Source: Enoplolaimus lenunculus (taxonomy: Eukaryota; Nematoda; Enoplea; Enoplida; Thoracostomopsidae). From it: a stretch of DNA of 64,000 nt. Of this stretch, positions 28,701 through 34,948 are shown piece after piece; the first letter of the stretch is position 1, and the number at the start of each line of letters is the position of its first letter. The stretch covers positions 119,432 through 183,431 of the forward strand of contig JASANG010003808.1 in the NCBI GenBank assembly GCA_030248215.1, given 5' to 3'. The notes below the pieces were generated by a model. It did no database searches. It was not told the DNA's origin and saw only the letters and a list, made by a program, of their open reading frames with translations. A program made the translations under genes and the position numbers.

Positions 28701-29789
28701 TGGGAGAATCAAATAACTATTTTATTAAGTATATATATCAACATTTGGTTCCACATGATGATAAGCATACTGCACACACTGCAGAGCTGTCATTTACCTG
28801 AAATGGTGCATATACCAGCAAAGTTGGCTACGTACTTGAGGGGTTGAGTCCTGCAAAAAACTGCAAACAGGATTTGAAGTTTATTGATATAAGAAAAATG
28901 AAATTAATCAGAAGTTAGGTTCCGAACTAAACGCGGCATACATCTGCAATAAATGTTGCTTCAAAAAAAATAGAAAAATCTCAAATAGATATAGCAATTA
29001 CATTAAGGGTAAAGAAGTATATAGTAGCAGCGTGCAACTGGAATTCCGGTTTGATTGGGAAACCATTTATGTAGCATACTTTTTAGCGCCGTAGAACTGT
29101 TGGGGCGGAAGGAGAGACAGTTCTACTCGCCTCGCGTCCACGTCTGATGAGCCACCTTTGCTTTAGTGAAGTGTCGTTCAATTAAGAATCTGTAAACATG
29201 TATTATCATGGTCTTTCCAGAAGTTTACGATAGGTATGTATCCCCCTATTACTCCAACTGGCGGATCCAGTGGGGGAAGCAAGATTTTGTATTTAAAGGT
29301 TTAGCACTAAAATGGCGTTTGGCTTATGGCTCGCTTCGCTCGTAAGTGCTTCTGCTATATCTCGTGCGGCCTCCGGTCCCCCGTGTCACATTTTAGAGTT
29401 TCCTGAATCAGCCACTGGTTTTTCCCCTGTGAACAGCCTTTGCGATAACTGGAGCGGTCGAAAAACCAATTTCTCACTGTTTCAGCGAATTTTTGTCGCT
29501 GTTTTGCGACTAATTTACTGAGATTATAATAAAAAGTTTTTCCGTTTTTTACACCCCTCAGAAAACGGTAAAAAACAGAAAAACCCCCATTTTTTCCGTT
29601 TGTTTTTTCCGGTACCCAACCCTGATCTTACGAGTCAAAAAGTTCCGTTGACTACAGAGTACACCCTCCAAAGCTAACGTTTTAGCTACGCTCGTGAAAA
29701 GCCAGAGTATTTTTAAGCGCTTCTGTTATGTTTTTGTTTCAGAATTCCAAACAAGACATTGTTCCATCAACATCTGATTAATTATACTC

Positions 29790-29827
<38 letters not shown>

Positions 29828-30790
29828 GATAACAGTATTCATTCATATCGATTGATCGACACTACATATCAACTACACATCGTTGTGCAATATAAAACAC
29901 GAACTTTCCGAATTAATGATCTTTTATGCTCTTGTATATATACGTATTATTTAGTGTTATATAATAAGTAATTGTAATATTGTGGTTGTAGAAATTGCTT
30001 GTATCCAATTGTTTTTGTAAACGCTGTATTTTTTAGATTTGGTACTTTTGGTTGTTAGTCACAGTGGACAGGCATCTTCTAATTTGTCCTTTGTGTATAT
30101 CCAAGTGTCTGTTCACGCTGCGCTATACTTGCCGTGCGGTGCCGCTCGTCATGTCAAAAATCGCGTTTATTAAACGCGCGGCGACGGATGTGGCCGTATG
30201 GCGGCGCCTCTGATGGAATCTAGTTTTATTCTTGATGCGAACCGCAACGAAAGGTGGCGGACAGCGCCGCTATGCGGCGAGCGGCAACAAAAGGCGGCGT
30301 GCGGTGACGCGCGGCGTGGGCGGCAGAGCAAAGTAGCGCAACCCTAAAGCGGTCACTCAAGCATTGTACACTTCTTCACTCATAGATTTCGAAATTTTTT
30401 AGATTATGAGTTTGGTTCACAGTTAAGCTTACCGGAAGTATAAGTCAGACGTCGAATCGGCCCGGCCGTAGTAGGCAGCCGGCTTAGCTGGCTGCACACA
30501 TCTTCCTGAGAGCAACGTTGTTGTACTACAACCAAATTCAGCTGTCTTAAAACGATTTTTCATTACTTGATAGCATTTTTTGCAATGACGTTGCCATGCA
30601 TGGTATTTGTTATGGATGTCACAGTAGTTTCGGATTTACAACGGGTATACGTTTTTGTGGATAACATTTCGTTTAGATCACAACAACGGCAACAATCCAA
30701 ATGATAGTAGAACCGAGTATAACAGTAACTGAAGAACGCTGGGCGGCCGACCAGGCCGAACTTTTTCGACCGGTTCCATCTTTGGTGTAA
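1737..30790 (+). CDS. Type I phosphatidylinositol-4-phosphate 5-kinase, 19-exon model
   Basis: The product makes PI(4,5)P2 from PI4P at membranes. Exons: 1737-1808, 3641-3728, 4495-4589, 5036-5160, 7602-7719, 8374-8526, 8990-9049, 9537-9621, 10334-10488, 10795-10875, 11841-11938, 12924-13056, 13643-13730, 18374-18580, 19390-19449, 20195-20303, 21146-21216, 21767-22092, 30677-30790. All phases agree, giving about 745 residues. Visible family motifs: HRRVD and GAIQLGI before the domain, [16 protein letters not shown], the ATP-loop SNPGASGS with ILKTVQHKE lysine, [34 protein letters not shown], and activation loop [15 protein letters not shown]. These fit type I (5-kinase) rather than type II. 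The tail after FKQIQQ is divergent: basic, Gln-rich, then Ser/Arg-rich. The ATG at 1737 is followed by another in-frame at 1749; either could be used. The intron after exon 9 is GC-AG. The last exon is the least certain part (see separate entries). Confidence 0.9.
1983..2167. mobile_element. TTAGGC-core TIR element (185 bp)
   Basis: Ends GGTCAACGTAAAGAAC and (inverted) GGCTCACGTAAAGATT are flanked by perfect 8-bp duplications TGTAAAAG (1975-1982, 2168-2175). The core is made of degenerate CCTAAGC/TTAGGC units. Confidence 0.85.
2327..2941 (+). repeat. Tandem pair of tRNA-derived SINE-like units
   Basis: Two units about 362 bp apart are roughly 90% alike. Each contains a 77-nt tRNA-like block (2447-2523 and 2809-2885) closed by a perfect 7-bp stem GCGGGCT/AGCCCGC. 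There is an A-box-like TGGCACAGTGGTA and, in copy 1, a B-box-like GAGTTCGATCC. The T-arm is imperfect, so this is tRNA-derived repeat rather than a tRNA gene. Confidence 0.65.
4041..4120. repeat. Partial GGGATGTG element
   Basis: AAGGGATGTGCAGACACCGA followed by CCGAC/CCGAT repeats resembles one end of the element at 17260-17357. The other end is not found. Confidence 0.35.
5161..7601 (+). other. PIP5K intron 4
   Basis: This 2.4 kb intron has T-rich sequence with chance hydrophobic frames (5.9-6.5 kb) and, at 6880-7265, a degenerate repeat built of GGAATCGGAA/CCGATT units ending TTCCGGTTGCACTCTG, related to the CAGGGTGCAACCGG family. Confidence 0.5.
7745..8312. repeat. Two copies of a short inverted-repeat element
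   Basis: 7752-7850 and 8212-8312 share a palindromic layout: CCGTC...GTACGGTATTGTAC / GTACGATACCACAC...GACGG. The arms pair imperfectly. They lie in the same PIP5K intron. Confidence 0.45.
8374..13730 (+). CDS. PIP5K catalytic core exons
   Basis: This block of exons 6-13 of the kinase carries nearly all catalytic residues. Exon 8374-8526 holds the glycine-rich SNPGASGS and the ATP-contacting lysine in [10 protein letters not shown]. Exon 9537-9621 encodes [17 protein letters not shown] and ends inside DLKG. Exon 10334-10488 resumes GSTYKRRAS and ends at ERDCL. Exon 10795-10875 carries MDYSLL. Exon 11841-11938 encodes the short variable insert ([13 protein letters not shown] resembles vertebrate VLYSTAMESIQG). 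Exon 12924-13056 carries the metal-binding IIDILQSY and [12 protein letters not shown]. Exon 13643-13730 finishes the activation loop. The acceptor of 11841 is placed at GATCAG rather than the upstream TATAG because only that choice keeps phase. Confidence 0.92.
9791..10322. repeat. CGCGATTG-rich degenerate repeat
   Basis: Many variants of CGCGATTGC/GCAACCGCGA occur in both orientations. Motifs ACGGAATTGAGTG, CACGGACAGAATTAAGTGCG and AATTCGGTCCGCGACCG recur. Related blocks occur at about 12690-12815 and 19535-19785. It fills PIP5K intron 8. Confidence 0.55.
10489..10494 (+). promoter_or_regulatory. Non-canonical GC splice donor (GCAAGT), PIP5K intron 9
   Basis: The conserved reading frame runs through ERDCL and must join [13 protein letters not shown] at 10795. 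The base pair after the last codon CTG is GC, in the context CTG|GCAAGT, which pairs well with U1 snRNA apart from the second position. No GT donor nearby keeps both the frame and the conserved residues. GC-AG introns are a known minor class. Confidence 0.8.
10876..11840 (+). other. PIP5K intron 10, no recognised feature
   Basis: About 1 kb of AT-rich sequence separates two kinase exons. I see no exon or repeat in it that I can support. Confidence 0.5.
12340..14105. repeat. Inverted pair of dispersed repeat copies
   Basis: 12353-12480 and 13955-14100 are inverse copies of one unit. They share CAATTCCCAT, a TATACATGCACAAAGAGG block, GTACGTTGCAAGCTCTTG, and degenerate CCTAAGC/GGCTTA cores. They flank two kinase exons. 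Part of the same unit (GCTCTTGTACA) recurs near 28350 and 44090. Confidence 0.5.
12690..12815. repeat. CGCGACT degenerate repeat fragment
   Basis: Variants of ATCGCACTCGAACGCGACTC and AATCGC recur, matching the family at 9791-10322. Confidence 0.4.
14891..15287. mobile_element. hAT-like non-autonomous element, CAGGGTGCAACCGG ends
   Basis: The left end CAGGGTGCAACCGGAATT and right end AATTCCGGTTGCACCCTG are inverted repeats, flanked by perfect 8-bp duplications TATGCTAC (14883-14890, 15288-15295). Subterminal regions are repeats of ACCGGAACCGGA. No transposase. CAGGG ends with 8-bp duplications are typical of hAT elements. Confidence 0.9.
15482..15999 (-). CDS. Candidate small antisense gene inside PIP5K intron 13
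   Basis: On the minus strand, exon 15999-15807 starts with ATG in a good context (AAAACAATGAAC), encodes 64 residues of polar, non-repetitive protein ([20 protein letters not shown], then [14 protein letters not shown]), and ends ACAG|GTAAGT, a perfect donor. A matching-phase acceptor CGTTTCAG leads into 15531-15482, which adds 16 residues ([16 protein letters not shown]) and stops, for 80 residues in all. No family recognised. The second exon is ambiguous: another minus frame there stays open longer ([17 protein letters not shown] region), and a plus frame is open too. Confidence 0.35.
16374..16581. mobile_element. TTAGGC-core TIR element (208 bp)
   Basis: It starts GGCCAATGTATGGAAC and ends CTACATAGGCC. 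Flanks CAAGTCCA and CTAATCCA match at 6 of 8 positions. The core has degenerate CCTAAGC/GGCTTA units. Confidence 0.65.
16600..16800. repeat. TTAGGC-like remnant with 24-bp tandem repeat
   Basis: CCTAAGC-type units flank three copies of a 24-bp unit (GGGTAGACTCCTGTAATACG) at about 16671-16745. No element ends were identified. Confidence 0.5.
17260..17357. mobile_element. 98-bp MITE with TAGGGATGTGTCGAT ends
   Basis: The 15-bp inverted ends TAGGGATGTGTCGAT are flanked by exact 8-bp duplications ATTAAAAA (17252-17259, 17358-17365). The inside is made of ATCGGCATCG repeats. It is hAT-like by duplication length. Confidence 0.8.
17885..18268. repeat. Degenerate CCGG/GGAACAGG-type element
   Basis: It begins CAGCGGTTCCAACTGGGACT and ends AAGAATTCCGGTGGAACCCG, resembling the CAGGGTTCAACCGG group. 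It lies just before the polyglutamine exon. Confidence 0.35.
18374..18580 (+). CDS. PIP5K tail exon with polyglutamine tracts
   Basis: Exon 14 of the kinase begins [15 protein letters not shown], matching the position of KASPSKKR just after the catalytic domain in vertebrate type I enzymes. It then becomes low complexity: CAA/CAG-rich codons give five or more consecutive glutamines, interrupted by His, Pro and Ser. It starts after TTTTTTCAG and ends at CCGG|GTAAG in phase 1. CAA/CAG mixing suggests a partly stabilised repeat. The tract is likely disordered; no function is inferred. Confidence 0.85.
18721..18958. mobile_element. TTAGGC-core TIR element (238 bp)
   Basis: The left end GGCCCGTGTTTAAGAG and right end (inverted) GGCTAATGTATATCG resemble the family termini. 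The core has ACTTAGGCTTAGGCTTA units in two blocks. The target duplication is not convincing. Confidence 0.55.
19390..22092 (+). CDS. PIP5K divergent C-terminal tail exons 15-18
   Basis: Four exons (19390-19449, 20195-20303, 21146-21216, 21767-22092) have good GT-AG borders and phases 1, 2, 1, 0 that chain without a stop. They encode [16 protein letters not shown], then an Arg/Ser-rich segment ([17 protein letters not shown]), then [18 protein letters not shown], then a 109-residue segment ending [10 protein letters not shown] recognise no domain. Assignment to the kinase rests on strand, continuity and phase, not homology. Confidence 0.7.
19535..19785. repeat. CGCGACCGC degenerate repeat with inverted ends
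   Basis: It begins near GACAGAATTTACGGCAATCG and ends near CTTAATTCTATCACTGACTG, with CGCGACCGCGTT-type repeats between. Same family as 9791-10322. Confidence 0.45.
20600..21010. repeat. Degenerate CAGGGTT element
   Basis: CAGGGTTCTACTGGAATTTC begins it and AATTCCTGTTTCGG lies near the other end. A long frame across it (20562-21131) is repeat-derived, not a gene. Confidence 0.35.
22750..22921 (+). other. Possible optional PIP5K exon
   Basis: An open segment bounded by TGTAG and by CACAC|GTAAGC would enter in phase 0, as exon 18 leaves, and exit in phase 1. It encodes [17 protein letters not shown] and further polar residues. Its last bases and donor belong to the end of the repeat at 22904-23645, so it may be spurious or a repeat-derived exon. 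If used, the exon at 30677 would be read in another frame, giving [17 protein letters not shown] and a stop. Confidence 0.25.
22904..23645. mobile_element. GAGCGAAGC-type element with internal tandem units and GGAC run
   Basis: The right end reads CCGAGCTTCGCTCAA; the left end CAGCGACGCTCAAACAC is a decayed copy. Inside are three to four diverged units of about 165 bp (ATGCAAATTA, TTATCGGTTTTGGAGG, CAGATTCCTCGCACCC), then AAAATCGGTTCAGCCGTTC and a (GGAC)n stretch at about 23538-23580. The copy at 59323-59656 is inverted and has a single unit. Confidence 0.65.
24080..24735. repeat. Two CCGG-type elements
   Basis: One ends TTAATCCGGTTGCACCCTGA near 24485. A second runs 24530-24732, with GTGCGACCGGATATTAATTT and its inverse ATATCCGGTCGCACCCTG. 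Same group as 14891-15287, diverged. Confidence 0.5.
25087..25361. mobile_element. MITE with GCTCTATTCACACGTGCAAG ends
   Basis: The left end CTATTCACACGTGCAAGTTT and right end AACTTGCACGTGTAAATAG form inverted repeats over more than 30 bp. The interior has GCAGCTGCAA repeats. A second copy is at 62952-63175. Confidence 0.65.
25900..26060. repeat. TTAGGC-like remnant
   Basis: It contains AAGCTTAGGCTTAGGTTTAG and inverse CCTAAGC-type motifs. No clean termini. Confidence 0.35.
27012..27277. repeat. Degenerate copy of the GTAGTGACCCGAATAAG element
   Basis: It has AGTCTGAGTCAATAGGAG and ends CATTCAGGTCACTACAG, aligning with elements at 37650-38090 and 52808-53254. Confidence 0.4.
28550..29622. 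mobile_element. 1.07 kb CAGGGTTGG-ended element, possibly composite
   Basis: The left end CAGGGTTGGATTTTTTGTG and right end CCGGTACCCAACCCTG are inverted. Subterminal CCGGAAAAAA and TTTTTCCGTTT runs match. An AACTGGAATTCCGGTTTGAT block at 29035 suggests a nested insertion. No intact transposase. Confidence 0.5.
29743..29781 (+). other. Alternative PIP5K terminal exon
   Basis: A strong acceptor (TTTTTGTTTCAG) is followed, in the phase left by exon 18, by [12 protein letters not shown] and a TAA stop. It could be an alternative short C-terminus. A (TAC)n run begins about ten bases downstream. It is less convincing than 30677-30790 because it is only 12 codons long. Confidence 0.3.
29791..29827 (+). 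repeat. (TAC)n microsatellite
   Basis: About twelve uninterrupted TAC units lie just downstream of the alternative PIP5K terminal exon. Confidence 0.95.
30105..30345. repeat. GC-rich inverted repeat
   Basis: Motifs CGCTGCGC, GCGGTGCCGCTCG and inverse GCGGCGAGCGGCAAC lie about 150 bases apart in otherwise AT-rich sequence. It looks like a small TIR element; the ends are unclear. Confidence 0.35.
30677..30790 (+). CDS. Preferred PIP5K terminal exon
   Basis: After a strong acceptor (ATTTCGTTTAG) there are 37 open codons in the phase left by exon 18, including [20 protein letters not shown], then TAA at 30788-30790. The 3' half is much more GC-rich than its surroundings, as for a coding exon. 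The 189-bp tandem array begins at the next base, so it lies in the presumed 3' UTR. An alternative terminal exon is at 29743-29781. Confidence 0.6.
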   Translation: MTTTATIQMIVEPSITVTEERWAADQAELFRPVPSLV

Positions 30791-31735
30791 TTGTCGGCAG
30801 AATGGGTATTGGTAGCAATGTTTTAAATTTATATTTCTGTTCTTAAGTGTAACGGCTCATGTTACTTTAAGGGGCGTTGAGGTTTCTGGTGGGTCCATAA
30901 AAGAGTATGTTTAGATTCAAGATTACATTTTGTTTGCTTAGGCTTAGGAACACATTTTTGCAACGCTTAGGCTTAGGCTTTGTCGGCAGAATGGGTATTG
31001 GTAGCAATGTTTTAAATTTATATTTCTGTTCTTAAGTGTAACGGCTCATGTTACTTTAAGGGGCGTTGAGGTTTCTGGTGGGTCCATAAAAGAGTATGTT
31101 TAGATTCAAGATTACATTTTGTTTGCTTAGGCTTAGGAACACATTTTTGCAACGCTTAGGCTTAGGCTTTGTCGGCAGAATGGGTATTGGTAGCAATGTT
31201 TTAAATTTATATTTCTGTTCTTAAGTGTAACGGCTCATGTTACTTTAAGGGGCGTTGAGGTTTCTGGTGGGTCCATAAAAGAGTATGTTTAGATTCAAGA
31301 TTACATTTTGTTTGCTTAGGCTTAGGAACACATTTTTGCAACGCTTAGGCTTAGGCTTTGTCGGCAGAATGGGTATTGGTAGCAATGTTTTAAATTTATA
31401 TTTCTGTTCTTAAGTGTAACGGCTCATGTTACTTTAAGGGGCGTTGAGGTTTCTGGTGGGTCCATAAAAGAGTATGTTTAGATTCAAGATTACATTTTGT
31501 TTGCTTAGGCTTAGGAACACATTTTTGCAACGCTTAGGCTTAGGCTTTGTCGGCAGAATGGGTATTGGTAGCAATGTTTTAAATTTATATTTCTGTTCTT
31601 AAGTGTAACGGCTCATGTTACTTTAAGGGGCGTTGAGGTTTCTGGTGGGTCCATAAAAGAGTATGTTTAGATTCAAGATTACATTTTGTTTGCTTAGGCT
31701 TAGGAACACATTTTTGCAACGCTTAGGCTTAGGCT
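30791..31735 (+). repeat. Five 189-bp tandem copies, apparently identical
   Basis: Copies begin TTGTCGGCAGAATGGG at 30791, 30980, 31169, 31358 and 31547. By eye I find no differences between copies. Each holds 63 bp of the kinase's presumed 3' UTR plus the first 126 bp of a TTAGGC-core element (from GGCTCATGTTACTTTAAG to GCTTAGGCTTAGGCT). Confidence 0.93.
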
Positions 31736-31777
31736 TAGGCTAAATTTACTGTTACGCCCCATAAAGTAACATTGGCC
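30854..31777. mobile_element. TTAGGC-core TIR element, internally amplified
   Basis: Ends are GGCTCATGTTACTTTAAGG and (inverted) GGCCAATGTTACTTTATGG. Flanks AGTGTAAC (30846-30853) and AGTTTAAC (31778-31785) match 7 of 8. Without the 189-bp amplification the element would be 168 bp (31610-31777). Confidence 0.8.
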
Positions 31778-32030
31778 AGTTTAACAATAATTATAAATTA
31801 TATAATGAATTATTTTGCATATATGTTAACGAACGTGTTCTATTCAACAGGTGTGCGTTAAACTGCAGTTCAATTGCAGAAATACAAAAACCAAGCTGGA
31901 AGGTGAATACAAACAATGTCTGAAAATTAATATTTGCGCAACAGTTGTTTCAAATCATGGTCATAAAAACATAGTTTTTCATTACAATTTACCATCACAC
32001 GGATAACATATATAATACATTACAGGTTTT

Positions 32031-32203
32031 GGCCCATGTAAACATCAGAGGCGGAAAGTTTTAAACAGCAGGGGCGGAACGGTTTTCTGGAGGCGTGCAA
32101 TAGAGTACGCTTAGACTTTAGACTAATTTTAGGCTTAGGTATAAGCTCATTCTTACGCTTATACTAATACTACTGTTGTCGGCCCTGTTCTATGCATTGG
32201 TCC
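32031..32203. mobile_element. TTAGGC-core TIR element (173 bp)
   Basis: It starts GGCCCATGTAAACATCAG and ends CTATGCATTGGTCC, inverted to each other. Flanks CAGGTTTT and AGGGTTTT match 6 of 8. The core has TTTTAGGCTTAGG units. Confidence 0.75.
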
Positions 32204-33144
32204 AGGGTTTTATAACTTTGTTCAGCCCAAGTCATGGGCCATAATATTGTAAATTTAACTATTGGTGGCTTTATTTCGTTTCCATATTTGGCTTTTAATC
32301 ATTATGTTATATGTATATATGAAAAGAAAAATATACTATTTCGTGTGTTTGCCTTGCATAAAGAATGCAGGAAATGATTGCCGCGTACGACGTGAACTAT
32401 AGCTTCAGCTTGTAAGCGTACTCTTCTGTGACATTTAAGCCAAGATTTATTATTATTCGAAATAAGGGCAAACTAAATTACGGTATAAAATACTTTTATG
32501 AGGACTTGAAATACCAAATGAAATTAGATGATCGAGTCCAGTTCACAATGTCGTTATTAAAACTTTGTGAAGGGCATGAAAGTTAGGTTACTTGTCGAAA
32601 AATACAGTTACCTTCCATACGTCGCGTGGTTGTTATAGTCGCAGCTCTTGCCAGGTTATTTGGTTTTTATTATTACAGAGTGCTATTGCTTGTTTATTCA
32701 CTGTTAATTCGATAGAGCTTAAGGAAGATTGGTTGATGTAGCCGGATGCATTGGTATGTAAAATGCTCACTGCATTTTAGCGATTTTTTGTGAGAAAATT
32801 CAGTTAAATTTGATGTTCAATTCCTTACTACGCAAATCAATCTACTAGAATTGCCTTTATCATTTAAACGCTTAGTCTGGAATTGAAATTGTTTGTCGAA
32901 ATTATTCTTTATGGATAATGCAACAATTTTCAAAATTTTCAGTTTCCAAAAATTTTGTTATGGATTTTGTGCGCAGTCTGGAATGAAATGTCACTTTCCG
33001 TTTTTTTTTGCACGTGAGTTATTGTGGCTCCTGCACTATAAAACGTCACGAAGAGTCTTAGCCGCTATCACCAAACACGGTAATGTTTAAATTAAAATTT
33101 TCATTAATAATATTTATTTAGGAAAGCAAGTTGTTTAATATTTG

Positions 33145-33332
33145 GGTCCATGTATAGAACAGGGACGGATCGGTGTTCTGGAGGGGCTATTACAAAGTCA
33201 GGTTAAGCTTTAGACGGTTTTTCTTAAGCTTAGGCTTCGGCTTAGCCTTAGAAATAGGCTCATCCTTTCGCTTAGGCTTAGGCTAAGGAATATGCGTATA
33301 CTACTGTTCCGGCCCTGTTCTATACATGGGTC
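33145..33332. mobile_element. TTAGGC-core TIR element (188 bp)
   Basis: Ends GGTCCATGTATAGAACAGGG and (inverted) GACCCATGTATAGAACAGGG are flanked by exact AATATTTG duplications (33137-33144, 33333-33340). The core has CGCTTAGGCTTAGGCTAAGG. Confidence 0.9.
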
Positions 33333-34124
33333 AATATTTGTAACATGTGATGTTACAGGTTGACGTGGTCAAATTTTAGATGCGGTTATCGTTTTCGATT
33401 GCAAGAAAGATGAAGCGTCGTTCATACTTACGTTTCCTGATAGAAAACGGATATAGCCAGTCTCGATATACCCACGCTGTCTCACCATACGAAAGTTGAT
33501 TAAGAAACGTATAATTGCTCGATCACATCTGTATATCTAGCATTTTGCTTCATGTATCACAGATATATAATTACCTGTTTAGGCAGTTGAAATACTTACG
33601 GTGACCATGAAGCACAGCAAATACGTGTTTTTGTTGTAAACTGAATTTTAATTTGTGGTTGCATCGACGGTGTTCCACTTTGGCTTTAAGCAGTAAAACA
33701 TGATAAGCCTATTATACACCAATATTACAAAGTATGAATATTATTGGGCTGTATATGCTTTATAAAACTTTGATTCACGTCAGAACAAGGAGCTTGCTGG
33801 TGAAGTCATTGTGAATTTCTTGTAAAAAGTGATATTTCAAGAACATATGAATGCATCGAATTGAGATCATATGCTGATGGTGTAACTTGTTTGCTGAAGT
33901 AAATTTTTATGAATGGGTGCATTTTAATGTTTTGTACTACATTTTCGAAAAGAGTGCTTTGCGAAATTGTGCAATACATGTCAAGCGAGAGTTTAATAGT
34001 AGCAGATCAAACCGCTGCCGAGTACCAATTTTGAAAATGTATCAGTGTATGTTTCCGTTTAAACATTAAAATCGCTATTTATCAAGATCTCACTGTTTTA
34101 TTACGTCGATTTTGTGATCGCTTA

Positions 34125-34669
34125 TGGTGGGTTCACGTAACCAGAGCTACTCGGTACACAGTTTGTACACGGTGCTTGGACGTCCAAGTAGTCATATGTT
34201 AAATTTATGCGAATATACATTAAAGTTCCTTCCAAATATCACACGATACTATTCTGGACGATGTAATTTTTGCGCACTAATTAAATAGCGAAAAGCTGTA
34301 TAATGTAGCTTTAAACGATTTCGAACGCTGAATTAGCTGTATTTTTTGTTTTCGGTTTAAGTTTTTCCTAAATATGTTCGTGAGTACATATATATAATTT
34401 AAATTTAAAATTTTAGTATCACATGACATTGAGGACATCAGGCTAGTTTACCACAATTTTGCATACAGTATCAAATATGTCATCGGATACTAATAGACAA
34501 TCTTTCGAATATCATACGATATTGCAGTGCAAACAGGTATGTCACCTCAGGATTGAAGACAATTCAAGTTTTTTGAATATAGTATCAACGTGCATACAGA
34601 GGATTTTACCCGCTATTGTTTATTGGGACAAAACGTGTTCCAGGTTACCCCAGTTATAACGTGAACCAT
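34125..34669. mobile_element. TIR element with GGTTCACGT ends
   Basis: The left end TGGGTTCACGTAACC and right end GTTATAACGTGAACCA are inverted. It has ATATCATACGATATT-type imperfect palindromes inside. A related piece is at 48235-48425. Confidence 0.5.
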
Positions 34670-34948
34670 GCATTACTTAGGTTTTGTGATAGCTTATATT
34701 TTGTCGGCTGTGTGGCCTTCCTCTTTCAACATTTGTTTTTCGATTTATAACACGTTTAACGCAAGAAACCCACGAATATGTTTGTTAATGCTGTTTGTCT
34801 TTGATAAAAGAAATTTATTTTGTTTGATTTGTTTGCTAAATTGTACATCCGGTGCCACTAATTAGTATTAAAAACGCGCATTAGATATGTTTTCAGTTAT
34901 TTGTATTGTGTTTACACCATTTATAGTAATTAAGTTATATTAATCAAA

